Shown here: piece by piece, positions 1 to 7,796 of the stretch | Layout: the number at the start of each line of letters is the position of its first letter | Numbering within the stretch: the first letter of the stretch is position 1 | Assembly (NCBI GenBank): GCA_903857685.1 | Contig: CAIOFO010000148.1 | Location: 1-64,000 of the forward strand | DNA length: 64,000 nucleotides | Direction: 5' to 3' | Origin: an uncultured Alphaproteobacteria bacterium | GTDB taxonomy: Bacteria; Pseudomonadota; Alphaproteobacteria; Micropepsales; Micropepsaceae | Notes under the pieces: generated by a model | Told to the model about the DNA's origin: nothing | Databases searched by the model: none | Seen by the model: only the letters and a program-made list of their open reading frames with translations | Position numbers and translations under genes: made by a program

Positions 1-290
1 GTCTCTATCATCAGCACTTATCATGCATACGCTATAGGATATGTTCTCTAGCGCTGTCGGCATTACACTTTTTGCCAAAAAATAAAAAACACTACGCGCA
101 GATTTTTTGAGCCTGTACAATCTGCCCGCAATGAATTCACCGACACCAATGCAAAAAATCGGACCGCTTAAATTTTCTTGCCAAGAGGGTGAGGTTGGAG
201 TGTGCTGACGGCAGCCACGACTTGAACGCGCCGGCGCGCTGCATCTGGGATGCGCTCCTCGCTCAAGCGGCTTGCTACAATGGTGAATCC
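1..290. other. AT-rich left edge, no gene recognised
   Basis: No convincing reading frame precedes the first gene. An in-frame GTG at 189 could extend that gene upstream by 34 codons, but the extra residues look like translated leader. The stretch is AT-rich compared with the rest of the window. Confidence 0.4.
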
Positions 291-866
291 ATGACGCGAC
301 GGAAAAAATCTTCAGAAGTCTATAGCGGGCTGCTCACCGAACCCTTGCCGCCAAGCTTCAGACGGCGGTTCAGGCGCGCAGCTCTTCCGGCGGGCGCGCT
401 TGGCATCTATGCAAGCACATCACTGCCGGCCATATCTGGCAAGCTAAGCCACGTCCCCCAATGGCGCATTGAGTATGACCAGAAACTTCCACTTCTCCTG
501 GAGCATTTTGGGATCAAGCAGGGAGAATCCTATCCCTGGTTCAAATTGGCCGTGTGCCTGGCCGTTGCGCATGTCCCGGGGTTTCAGGAAAAGTCCCGTC
601 GGAAGGGCGGCCGCAAGCGGATCATGTCATGGGAAGAAGGGGCCAAACTCGACGCCAGATTTTGCGAATTGAAAAACAAAGGCCATAGCGAGCGCAGCGC
701 AGCTGCTATCATGGCCGAGGAAATAAAGAAGGCTGGCGGTCCGAAGGTCTCCGGCGCCGCGCTCCTGCGCAGGGTGCAGCGCCGCAGCGAAGCAACCCAG
801 AAATTCACCGCGCTGTTTGCCAGCTCGCTACTCCTGCCTGTCGTGACGCAAAATCCCAAACCCTGA
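291..866 (+). CDS. Hypothetical island protein with basic, HTH-like C-terminal part
   Basis: The product is 191 residues from the ATG at 291. I do not recognise a family. The N-terminal third is Arg-rich. The middle carries a hydrophobic stretch with PWFKLAVCLAVAHVPGF. The C-terminal half has a KGGRKR basic patch followed by a helix-rich segment (SERSAAAIMAEEI, then SGAALLRRVQRR) that could be a DNA-binding helix-turn-helix. It sits at the start of the accessory region, upstream of a small HTH gene on the same strand, so a role in element control is possible but inferred. A GTG start at 189 is possible but adds an unconvincing extension. Confidence 0.55.
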   Translation: MTRRKKSSEVYSGLLTEPLPPSFRRRFRRAALPAGALGIYASTSLPAISGKLSHVPQWRIEYDQKLPLLLEHFGIKQGESYPWFKLAVCLAVAHVPGFQEKSRRKGGRKRIMSWEEGAKLDARFCELKNKGHSERSAAAIMAEEIKKAGGPKVSGAALLRRVQRRSEATQKFTALFASSLLLPVVTQNPKP

Positions 867-896
867 ATTTTGCGTCACGCATATTTTGGGCGTGAC
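843..896. repeat. Nested inverted repeats (GTGACGC motif)
   Basis: Three copies of a GTGACGC/GCGTCAC motif lie across the 3' end of the first gene and the following gap. GTGACGCAAAAT at 843-854 is mirrored perfectly by 867-878. GTCACGC at 874-880 is mirrored by 890-896. The arrangement can fold as alternative hairpins or act as a protein-binding array just upstream of the small HTH gene at 974. There is no U-tract, so a simple terminator is unlikely. Confidence 0.6.
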
Positions 897-973
897 TTTT
901 CTGCGCATTTTGTCCCCTTAAGTTGGCCTCAGTTCGCCGCACTTCGCTGCGATTGTTTCTAATGAGGCCAGTC

Positions 974-1204
974 ATGAACGATCAATCACCAACATATGTT
1001 CGCACGCGGCAGGCCGCGCGCTATCTCAGCCTGTCCCACCGCACCCTCGAAAAGCTGCGGGTCACCGGCGGCGGTCCCGATTACTTCAAGATGGGCCGGG
1101 CCGTCTCCTACGCCATCAGCGATCTTGACGCCTGGCTCGCCAAAAATCGCAGGAGCTCGACAAGCCTTGGCGCGCTCCCGCCAGTCGAACATTTCGGTAA
1201 CTAA
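974..1204 (+). CDS. Small helix-turn-helix DNA-binding protein (AlpA/excisionase-like)
   Basis: A 76-residue protein with the winged-HTH pattern of the helix_turn_helix_17/AlpA group. It has YVRTRQAARYLSLSHRTLEKLR, then GGGPDYFKMGRAVSYAISDLDAWL. Proteins of this type act as excision directors or transcription regulators on integrative elements and phages. The ATG at 974 gives the usual family length; upstream in-frame starts only add leader-like residues. The next reading frame begins directly after its stop codon (TAAGTG). Its location in the same island as the integrase at 13.4 kb is consistent with an element-encoded regulator, although the two genes are 12 kb apart. Confidence 0.75.
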   Translation: MNDQSPTYVRTRQAARYLSLSHRTLEKLRVTGGGPDYFKMGRAVSYAISDLDAWLAKNRRSSTSLGALPPVEHFGN

Positions 1205-1213
1205 GTGCCGGCG

Positions 1214-1290
1214 ACACACCGCGCCACACACCTAACCCGCATCAGGCCACACACCCAGGCACACACCAGATCACACACCAGGCCGCACAC
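1214..1290 (+). repeat. Degenerate 12-bp tandem repeat (ACACACCAGGCC-like)
   Basis: Five to six imperfect copies of a roughly 12-bp unit containing ACACACC run up to the ATG at 1291. Read in frame from GTG 1205 they encode a four-residue period of the type PHTQ-AHTR-SHTR-PHT. The repeats may be a translated His/Thr-rich leader or an iteron-like untranslated array. Confidence 0.6.
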
Positions 1291-1603
1291 CATGCCAAAA
1301 CCGCAAAAGCCCAAGCGCAAACGCGCAATTCCATACATTTATTCAAACCCCCGCCTCGACGAATTGCTGGAGCAGCTGCTGCAAGACCGCGACTGGCGGC
1401 TTCGGCTCTATGCCTATCGATTGGAAGACGACCAAAAGATCCTGCCTGCCATTTATGCCGGTAGGCCATTTTCCGACTTGGAAGATTGGCTTCGTGATGA
1501 ACATGGTGGCGGGGATTTCCACATCATCATTCGGCGCGGCAAGAAAATGACTCTCTCCGGGGCGATTGGCATCGGTGTTCCACTTGCCCAGCAAGCGCGC
1601 TGA
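1291..1603 (+). CDS. Hypothetical small island protein
   Basis: A 103-residue product starting MPKPQKPKRKRAIPYIYSN with a very basic N-terminus. It then has an acidic and aromatic body (LEQLLQDRDWRLRLYAYRLEDDQ, FSDLEDWLRDEHGGG). I do not recognise the family. The reading frame is open back to a GTG at 1205 that touches the stop of the HTH gene. That start would add a His/Thr repeat tail of 29 residues, so I prefer the ATG, without a strong Shine-Dalgarno for either. Position and strand suggest co-transcription with the HTH gene. Confidence 0.5.
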
Positions 1604-2117
1604 TCGCTGCCACACGGGACAACGACCTGAGAATGTCTGCTTTGCGCCAAATGCGAACACCCGCTGAATGACCGCTTTTGACCCAAAGCAGACAATCCCG
1701 ATCGGTCATATATCTCAGACTTTGGTCTTAACCTGCTATGCCAATGCAGCCTTGGCGGCCAGCTTAGTCCTGAGTATTGATGCCGCCTGACATGCCGCGC
1801 TGCTTCGTCATTGCGCCCGGCCTATTGGGGAATCAACGTTAGTTGGTGGCAAAAACAGGAAGATTCTGGCGCGATCCCCATAAGACGGGAAGATTTCCTA
1901 TGCCGAATGCAAATTGCAGGCAGATGGCGGCACCAAAGCATCACGCATTGCATAAAATATCCGCGAGGGAGTACAAACAGAAATCTGCCGCCACGTTGCT
2001 TCGCGCGGCCGCTCGTTGCTATCGAACGTGTATTCACGCTTCAGTTTTGTATGAGCACCAGGATCGCTGCCGAGGCAGCGGAGTACCTGCCAGTCCCCAT
2101 AATCATTGCGCGTTCTG
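1604..2117. other. Intergenic stretch, mostly unassigned
   Basis: About 500 bases without a supported gene. It contains one copy of the dispersed palindromic repeat (1631-1697). The short open frames on either strand show no protein-like character. The rest may be degraded element sequence. Confidence 0.5.
1631..1697. repeat. Dispersed palindromic repeat, copy 1
   Basis: GAATGTCTGCTTTG at 1631 is mirrored by CAAAGCAGACAAT ending near 1695. In between lies TGAATGACCGCTTTTGACC, the other half of the motif seen at 2946, 4423, 13168, 13326 and 50582. Copies lie only between genes. Confidence 0.7.
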
Positions 2118-2579
2118 ATGTTGGAGATCATTTTGTTCGTACATTGGGAACATAAGTTTTCCGTTGGAAGCGAATTGGTCGACGCAGAACATCGTATGAT
2201 GTTGTTTCTGTGTCGGAAGCTTGATTTCGCGATCAAAAACGATTTTTCCGAAAGGAACCTCATGTGCATCATTCATGAGCTAAAGGCCGACACACAATTC
2301 CACTTTCTAAGCGAAGAAAATGTGATGCATGAGGTTGGGTATCCCGGACTTTCTCAACACAGTGCAATTCATTCTCAGCTACTCAAGACTCTGGACGAAA
2401 TGACGGTGGAGATCGTCAAGCACAAAACCAGCGAGTTCAGCATGCTCGATTTTCTTCACAACTGGCTGCTGAATCACATCCAGCATGCAGACGCGGAGAT
2501 GGGGGCCTACGTCAGGTCCGCATCAACGCGACCGATTGGGGAGAAGTTCTACAAACATTTTCTAACTTACCGAGATTGA
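2118..2579 (+). CDS. Bacteriohemerythrin
   Basis: A 153-residue hemerythrin-like protein that should bind O2 (or sense O2/NO) at a non-heme di-iron centre. All seven ligands of the bacteriohemerythrin signature can be placed: His25 (VDAEHRMM), His62 and Glu66 (FHFLSEE), His81 and His85 (HSAIH), His120 and Asp125 (NHIQHAD). Spacing is nearly that of characterised single-domain proteins. There is no signal peptide, so it is probably cytoplasmic. The ATG at 2118 is chosen over a TTG at 2106; the conserved W...FSVG...D.EH start follows directly. It stands alone, followed by a broken response regulator. Confidence 0.88.
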   Translation: MLEIILFVHWEHKFSVGSELVDAEHRMMLFLCRKLDFAIKNDFSERNLMCIIHELKADTQFHFLSEENVMHEVGYPGLSQHSAIHSQLLKTLDEMTVEIVKHKTSEFSMLDFLHNWLLNHIQHADAEMGAYVRSASTRPIGEKFYKHFLTYRD

Positions 2580-2607
2580 GCGGACCGCCTAATTGCGAGC
2601 CGCCTGA

Positions 2608-2850
2608 TCCGAACAGGCAGCCCATCAGGCGCTGCGTCAGGAGAATGAACTAGACGGATACGGCCTAGCATGTTGGATAATGGAGAACAGGCCGGACATT
2701 CCCATCATTCTGGCAACAGGCGACCTGGGCAAGACCAATGCCGCCGCCCAAATCTGCACGATAGAGCATTTGCCCAAGCCCTATGATTTTGCCGAAGCGG
2801 CCAGAAAAATCCGCGAGACAATCCTCCGGCACAGGCAGAAGCGGGCGTAA
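2608..2850 (+). pseudogene. Response-regulator receiver domain, C-terminal fragment
   Basis: In the frame ending at the TAA at 2848-2850 the translation contains ELDGYGLACWIMENRPDIP, then IILATG, then HLPKPYDFAEAARKIRETI. This is the second half of a receiver domain, including the conserved Lys in LPKPYDF. The frame is closed by a TGA at 2605, and no start codon or phospho-acceptor Asp half is present upstream. It is therefore a decayed remnant, not a functional regulator. It lies between the hemerythrin gene and a MITE-like insertion. Confidence 0.75.
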
Positions 2851-2945
2851 AGGCCCCCAAGTCCAGAAGCGTTCCACGGATGTGATCGCCCCGCCAATAC
2901 CGACGGGCTAGGACGCTGAGGTAGCGCGACCCATCAATCGCGCAA

Positions 2946-3140
2946 TGAATGACCGCTTCTGACCGATTGTGTTGAAAAAGTCCCCGACCAACACTTCGGA
3001 GCCGTTTCCGCGCAACAATGATTCAATTGCGGTATGTATCTTGAATCATCGCTGCGTCAGCAAGGCTCTGCTCGACAGGAAATTGCGAGCGAAAAATGCC
3101 TTCCGACTTTTTCAACACAATCGACCCAAAGCGGACGTTA
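2946..3140. repeat. Dispersed palindromic repeat, copy 2 (split by an insertion)
   Basis: The left half TGAATGACCGCTTCTGACC (2946-2964) and the right half GACCCAAAGCGGACGTTA (3123-3140) join, after removing one GACC, into the same sequence as the intact copy near 4473-4503. The intervening 158 bp is a MITE-like element. Confidence 0.75.
2965..3122. mobile_element. MITE-like element, 158 bp, with 18-bp terminal inverted repeats
   Basis: The ends are perfect 18-bp inverted repeats, GATTGTGTTGAAAAAGTC at 2965-2982 and its complement at 3105-3122. They are flanked by a 4-bp direct repeat GACC (2961-2964 and 3123-3126). No transposase fits inside. Terminal repeats of this type occur on DDE-transposase insertion sequences, so this is probably a non-autonomous derivative. 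The parental family is inferred, not proven. Confidence 0.8.
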
Positions 3141-3286
3141 GCAGTTGCACAAAACTCTCAGACTTTGCCCTGCGTCACCCTGCGCAAACAGGCTGGAACC
3201 TTTGTCGTGGTGGAGACTTTAGTCCAAGGACGCGGCTGGAGTTCCAATCTCGTCGCCGGTGCATCACGCACCCAAGGATTATTTCG

Positions 3287-3628
3287 ATGAAAATGATGAT
3301 TGTCGGCGCGCTTGCGCTTTCGATCGTGGCCGGGTCGGTCGCGACTGCCCAGCCCTATGGCAATGGCCCAGGTCAGGGCCAGGGCAATCGCGGCCAGGCT
3401 GCCTCCCACAAAAACTGGGGCAAGGATTACGGTGGCAGCCATAAGTGGAAGCGCGGCCAGCGCGTTGGCTACAACGATTGGCAGAGCGCTCAGGTCGTTG
3501 ACTACCGTCAGCACAAGCTGCGTCAACCGCCGCGCGGCTACGAATGGCGGGAGTCAAACGGCCAATATATTATGGCTGCGGTAGCGACTGGCCTGATCGC
3601 CTCGATCATCCTGAACGCCGGGCACTAG
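3287..3628 (+). CDS. RcnB-family small periplasmic protein
   Basis: A 113-residue secreted protein with an N-terminal signal peptide (MKMMIVGALALSIVAGSVATA). A Gly/Gln-rich linker follows, then the RcnB-like core (KWKRGQRV, then YRQHKLRQPPRGYEWRE) and a hydrophobic C-terminal helix. RcnB of E. coli takes part in periplasmic Ni/Co homeostasis; many RcnB-family proteins have no assigned role. The start is the ATG at 3287 with AAGGA about nine bases upstream; the longer open frame upstream runs through the MITE-like element and is not coding. Confidence 0.75.
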   Translation: MKMMIVGALALSIVAGSVATAQPYGNGPGQGQGNRGQAASHKNWGKDYGGSHKWKRGQRVGYNDWQSAQVVDYRQHKLRQPPRGYEWRESNGQYIMAAVATGLIASIILNAGH

Positions 3629-3743
3629 CCGAAGCGGCGCTCGGCGGGAATAAGCCCAGTCGAGCGCCACGGGCTGGCTTATGCCACCACCCCCTATCTC
3701 CGAGCGCTCATCTTGTCAGTAACCAACGCAATTGGAGTTTGTG

Positions 3744-4376
3744 ATGTTCGAGGCGATTAAAGGCTATGCGCTATTGATTGTTTTTGGACTGACATCCCCG
3801 TTCGGCATAAATCTTGGCACAGAACAGCCAAAATACCGAGTAATTGAAACGCTTGGTGGTGGGGTGGAGGTTCGTGAATACGTGGAGCGTATAGCGGCTG
3901 AAGTTACAGTTGATGCTCACACTTCTAATGAGGCTCGCAGTGAGGGCTTCAACACATTGGCGGGATATATCTTCGGTAAGAACAAGCTGAGGCAAAGCAT
4001 CGCAATGACCTCGCCAGTCGAAATAAATTCGAAAGGAAGGTCAATCGCAATGACGAGCCCCGTCGAAGTAAATGCGCGTGGCGGCTTGATGACGATGCGG
4101 TGCTTTATGCCAGCTGCCTATTTAATGGCGGAATTGCCCCAGCCTACTGATCCAAGAGTAAAACTCGTCGAGGTGCCGCCGGTAACGGTCGCAGCATTGC
4201 GGTACAGTGGGTCTACCATGGACGCCAATACGAAAGCGAAAACCATTGCGCTTTTGGATAGGCTGAAGTCTTCACAGTGGAAAGTGGCTGGCCCATCGAA
4301 GGCATTTTTTTACAACCCGCCTTGGACCATTCCTTTCCTTCGTCGCAATGAAGTTTTGGTCGAAGTCGCAGGGTAG
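3744..4376 (+). CDS. SOUL heme-binding family protein
   Basis: A 210-residue protein of the SOUL/HBP family, which binds heme or related tetrapyrroles. Supporting features are PKYRVIETLGGGVEVREY near the start, the paired segments SIAMTSPVEINS and SIAMTSPVEVNA, and a C-terminal FFYNPPWTIPFLRRNEVLVEV. The hydrophobic N-terminus (YALLIVFGLTSPFGI) may be a signal or membrane anchor. A TGGAG lies a few bases before the ATG at 3744. The gene is monocistronic in a repeat-rich area; its codon use is less GC-rich than the core genes. Confidence 0.85.
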   Translation: MFEAIKGYALLIVFGLTSPFGINLGTEQPKYRVIETLGGGVEVREYVERIAAEVTVDAHTSNEARSEGFNTLAGYIFGKNKLRQSIAMTSPVEINSKGRSIAMTSPVEVNARGGLMTMRCFMPAAYLMAELPQPTDPRVKLVEVPPVTVAALRYSGSTMDANTKAKTIALLDRLKSSQWKVAGPSKAFFYNPPWTIPFLRRNEVLVEVAG

Positions 4377-4422
4377 TTAGTCCTAAATCACCTATCTGAG
4401 CGGGATTGTCTATTTCAGACTG

Positions 4423-4503
4423 CGGAATGGCCGCTTTTGGCGCGGATCGGACCTTCGTCCCCAGTCAGTCTATTGGCCGCTTCTGACCCAAAGCGGACGT
4501 TTA
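4423..4503. repeat. Dispersed palindromic repeat, copy 3
   Basis: GAATGGCCGCTTTTGGCGC near 4424 and ATTGGCCGCTTCTGACC near 4472, followed by CAAAGCGGACGTTTAA to 4503. This copy shows what the split copy at 2946 looked like before the insertion. It lies between the SOUL gene and the end of the RND operon. Confidence 0.7.
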
Positions 4504-4568
4504 ACGTGGCCCTTCAAGAACGTTCTCAATGACCTACTCGTCACCATTTCTTTCGCGAAAAAATCTGG

Positions 4569-7500
4569 CTAGGTTGGGGCATTCATTCGGTCTCCATCCC
4601 GCAGCCAAATATAGATTGCAGGGATTACCAGCACTGTCAGTAGTGTGGACGACGCGAGCCCAAACAAAAGCGAAATGGCCAGGCCCTGGAAAATTGGGTC
4701 CGTCAAGATCGTCGCAGCGCCTATCATAGCCGCCAGAGCGGTCAGCAGAATCGGCCGGAAGCGCGTTGCGCCTGCGTCCAGGAGCACTTCGCGCAGGCTC
4801 TTGCCGGGCGTTTGGTCATGGCGAATAAAATCCACCAACAGGATCGAATTGCGCACAATGATGCCTGCCAGCGCAATGAAGCCGATCATGGAAGTGGCGG
4901 TGAAGGGCGCGCCAAATAGCCAGTGTCCCAGTAGAATACCAATTAGCGTCAGTGGAATGGGAGTTAGAATGACTAGCGGCAACTTGAAGCTTTTGAATTG
5001 TGCCACCACTAAGACATATATGCCCAGGATGGCGATCCCGAAGGCTGCGCCCATGTCGCGGAATGTGACATAGGTAACTTCCCATTCGCCATCCCAGAGC
5101 AGCGATGGCTTGGTTTCATCCGACGGCTGGCCATGCATCAGAATTTGGGGTTTATCCAGCTTGCCCCAATCATGCTTGGCAACCAACTTGTCGACCGCCA
5201 GCATACCGTAGATCGGAGCCTCAAAGTCGCCTGCCAATTCCGCGGAAACCATATCAACATAATGGGCGTCGCGGCGGAAAATTACCGGAGTGCCCAATTC
5301 TTCCTTGACGCTGACGACATCGCCCAGTTCGACAACCGCCTTGTTTCCGGGTTGCGCGTTAGCGGGAACGGGAGTTGAGGCCAGCTTTTGTGTCCAGGCG
5401 AGATCATTTTTGGGCAGGCGCACGATAATTTCCAGAGGGTTGCGATCCTCGCCACGGTGCGAATAGCCGACCGGGACACCGCCAAGCAGCATGCTCAGCG
5501 TGTCATACACATCGCTTTGTTCGACGCCGAAATATTCCAGCTTGTCCTGATCAATGGTGATGCGCAGTCGCGGGCGGGGATCGCCGAAAGAGTTGTCGAC
5601 ATCGACGATGTAGGGCACCGATTTGAATAAAGCCTCGGTTTGGTTCGCGACGGCCCGGCGAGTCTTGCTATCCGGCCCGTATATCTCAGCCAGCAAAGTA
5701 GCAAGAACAGGCGGTCCGGGCGGCACTTCCACGACCTTCACCACCGTACCTTTTGGCAGCGTCAGCTTTGCCATCTGTCGGCGAAGGTCAAGTGCGATGT
5801 CGTGGCTGGCGCGAGAACGATCGGCCTTATCGGCTAGGTTGACCTGCAGTTCGCCCATCTCGGGCTGGGTGCGAAGGTAATAGTGCCGGACAAGGCCGTT
5901 GAAGTTGAACGGGGCGGGCGCTCCTGCATAGGCCTGGATCGAATTGACTTCCGGAAGCTGCTCTGTGACAGCGGCAGCATTGAAAAGCGTTCGCGCCGTA
6001 TCTTCGACCGTTGCTCCCTCAGGTAAATCGACCAGCACCTCGAGTTCGGATTTGTTGTCGAAGGGCAGAAGCTTGACGGTAACGTTTTTGGTAACGAACA
6101 GGAGACAGGCAAGGACCGTCGCCGCTGCGACAAAGGCGAGGAAGCGTTTGGCGTTCCTGCGCGAATGCACCACTGGCGCAGCTAGTCGCCTGTAAATCGC
6201 GCCAAGCCTTCCTTCGCCATGGTGAGTATTTTTGTCACCATTGCGTGTTTTGCGCGAAATTTTGAGCATCGCCCAAGGTGCGATGACCATCGCTACGAAG
6301 AAGGAAAACAGCATGGCGGCCGAGGCGTTGGCCGGTATGGGCGCCATATAGGGGCCCATCATGCCCGAGACGAACAGCATGGGTAGGAGGGCCGCGACGA
6401 CGGTCAGGGTGGCGACGACAGTGGGATTACCGACCTCCGCCACTGCCTCGACGGCTGCCGTCATGCGGTCGCGCCCATCGACCATAGCCCAATGTCGAGA
6501 GATGTTCTCCACCACGACAATGGCGTCATCGACCAAAATGCCGATGGAGAAGATCAGGGCGAATAAGCTGACGCGGTTTATGGTGTAGCCCATCAGATTG
6601 GCGGCGAAGAGCGTCAGCAGGATGGTGGTTGGAATGACGATCAGTGTCACACCGGCCTCGCGCCAGCCGACCACAAAACCAATCAGAAGAACGATGGATA
6701 TCGTGGCGAGCGCCAGGTGGAACAGAAGCTCATTTGCCTTGTCATCTGCTGTCTTGCCATAGTCGCGTGTGATCTCGACATTGACGTCCGCAGGAATGAG
6801 CGGCCCCTTCAGCGCTTCAGCGCGCTTGACTAGGGATTCTGACACAACAACAGCGTTGGCGCCGGCACGTTTGGCGAATGCCACCGTAACGGCTGGTACG
6901 GTATTCCAGGCTGGTGGGCCGCCCTTGGTGGCACTGGTCCGAACCATGGACCAAGCGTGATGTTCGGCGACGCCAGGCCCGACGATGATATTCGCCAAGT
7001 CGCGCACATAGACCGGGCGCCCGTCTCGCGTCGTGACGAGAAGCAGCCCGATATCGGGGACGCCCGCCAGTGTACCGCCGGCGACGGCTTGCGCCATCTG
7101 GCCGCTTTGCCGAATCTGGCCGGCCAGGAAGGACCGGTTGGCGCCCTGAATCTTGGCTTCCAGCTGCTGCAGCGTAACGCCAAAGAGAGCGAGCTTTTCA
7201 GGATCAGGCTCGACTCTGATTTCCTCCGCCGTACCCCCGGAAATATAAGTCAGTCCGACATTGTCAACCTTGATAAGTTCGGCTTGAAGTTTGTTGGCGA
7301 CGGCATAGAGGTCGCTCTCCGTCCAGCGGCCTGCGGCTGCTGGCTTTGCCGATAGCGTCATGGTCACGATCGCAACATCGTTAATGCCGCGCGCGACGAT
7401 CAGAGGTTCGGGGATGCCTAGCGGAATCTGGTCATAATTTGCGCGCAATTTTTCCTGGACGCGCAGGATAGCGTCGTCTTCGCTGGTGCCAGTGAGAAAG

Positions 7501-7796
7501 CGCGCGGTGACCATGACTTGGTCGTCCTGCGTCTGGCTGTAGACATGTTCGACCCCATTGATCCCCTTGACGATCTCTTCCAGGGGTTTCGTGACGAGCT
7601 CGGCGGCGTCAGGTCCTTTTAGGCCGTCGGCTTTGACAAAGATGTCGACCATCGGAACGCTGATCTGTGGCTCCTCTTCGCGGGGAATTATTGCGAGAGC
7701 GATCAAGCCGAATACGATTGCCGCCAAGAGAAAAAGGGGAGTCAACGGTGAGCGGATCGTTGCTCGCGTAAGTCTTCCGGAAAGACCAAGGTTCAT
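4569..7796 (-). CDS. RND efflux pump inner-membrane subunit
   Basis: A 1075-residue proton-driven pump of the resistance-nodulation-division superfamily. It has an N-terminal membrane helix, two large periplasmic loops and the membrane Asp pair in SIGILVDDAIVVVENISRHW. The PREEEPQISVPMVDIFVKADG entry to the first loop marks a subgroup distinct from AcrB and CzcA. It overlaps the adaptor gene by 4 bp (ATGA), so the two are translationally coupled. It is the last gene of an operon headed by a persulfide-sensor-like repressor and a rhodanese, so the substrate may be a sulfur species or a compound made under sulfide stress. That is inference; no outer-membrane channel gene is present. Confidence 0.88.
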   Translation of the reverse strand: MNLGLSGRLTRATIRSPLTPLFLLAAIVFGLIALAIIPREEEPQISVPMVDIFVKADGLKGPDAAELVTKPLEEIVKGINGVEHVYSQTQDDQVMVTARFLTGTSEDDAILRVQEKLRANYDQIPLGIPEPLIVARGINDVAIVTMTLSAKPAAAGRWTESDLYAVANKLQAELIKVDNVGLTYISGGTAEEIRVEPDPEKLALFGVTLQQLEAKIQGANRSFLAGQIRQSGQMAQAVAGGTLAGVPDIGLLLVTTRDGRPVYVRDLANIIVGPGVAEHHAWSMVRTSATKGGPPAWNTVPAVTVAFAKRAGANAVVVSESLVKRAEALKGPLIPADVNVEITRDYGKTADDKANELLFHLALATISIVLLIGFVVGWREAGVTLIVIPTTILLTLFAANLMGYTINRVSLFALIFSIGILVDDAIVVVENISRHWAMVDGRDRMTAAVEAVAEVGNPTVVATLTVVAALLPMLFVSGMMGPYMAPIPANASAAMLFSFFVAMVIAPWAMLKISRKTRNGDKNTHHGEGRLGAIYRRLAAPVVHSRRNAKRFLAFVAAATVLACLLFVTKNVTVKLLPFDNKSELEVLVDLPEGATVEDTARTLFNAAAVTEQLPEVNSIQAYAGAPAPFNFNGLVRHYYLRTQPEMGELQVNLADKADRSRASHDIALDLRRQMAKLTLPKGTVVKVVEVPPGPPVLATLLAEIYGPDSKTRRAVANQTEALFKSVPYIVDVDNSFGDPRPRLRITIDQDKLEYFGVEQSDVYDTLSMLLGGVPVGYSHRGEDRNPLEIIVRLPKNDLAWTQKLASTPVPANAQPGNKAVVELGDVVSVKEELGTPVIFRRDAHYVDMVSAELAGDFEAPIYGMLAVDKLVAKHDWGKLDKPQILMHGQPSDETKPSLLWDGEWEVTYVTFRDMGAAFGIAILGIYVLVVAQFKSFKLPLVILTPIPLTLIGILLGHWLFGAPFTATSMIGFIALAGIIVRNSILLVDFIRHDQTPGKSLREVLLDAGATRFRPILLTALAAMIGAATILTDPIFQGLAISLLFGLASSTLLTVLVIPAIYIWLRDGDRMNAPT

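Noticed and set aside
2969-3286. N-terminal extension of the RcnB-like protein
   Set aside because: The open frame runs through the MITE-like element; the ATG at 3287 has a ribosome site and starts a proper signal peptide.
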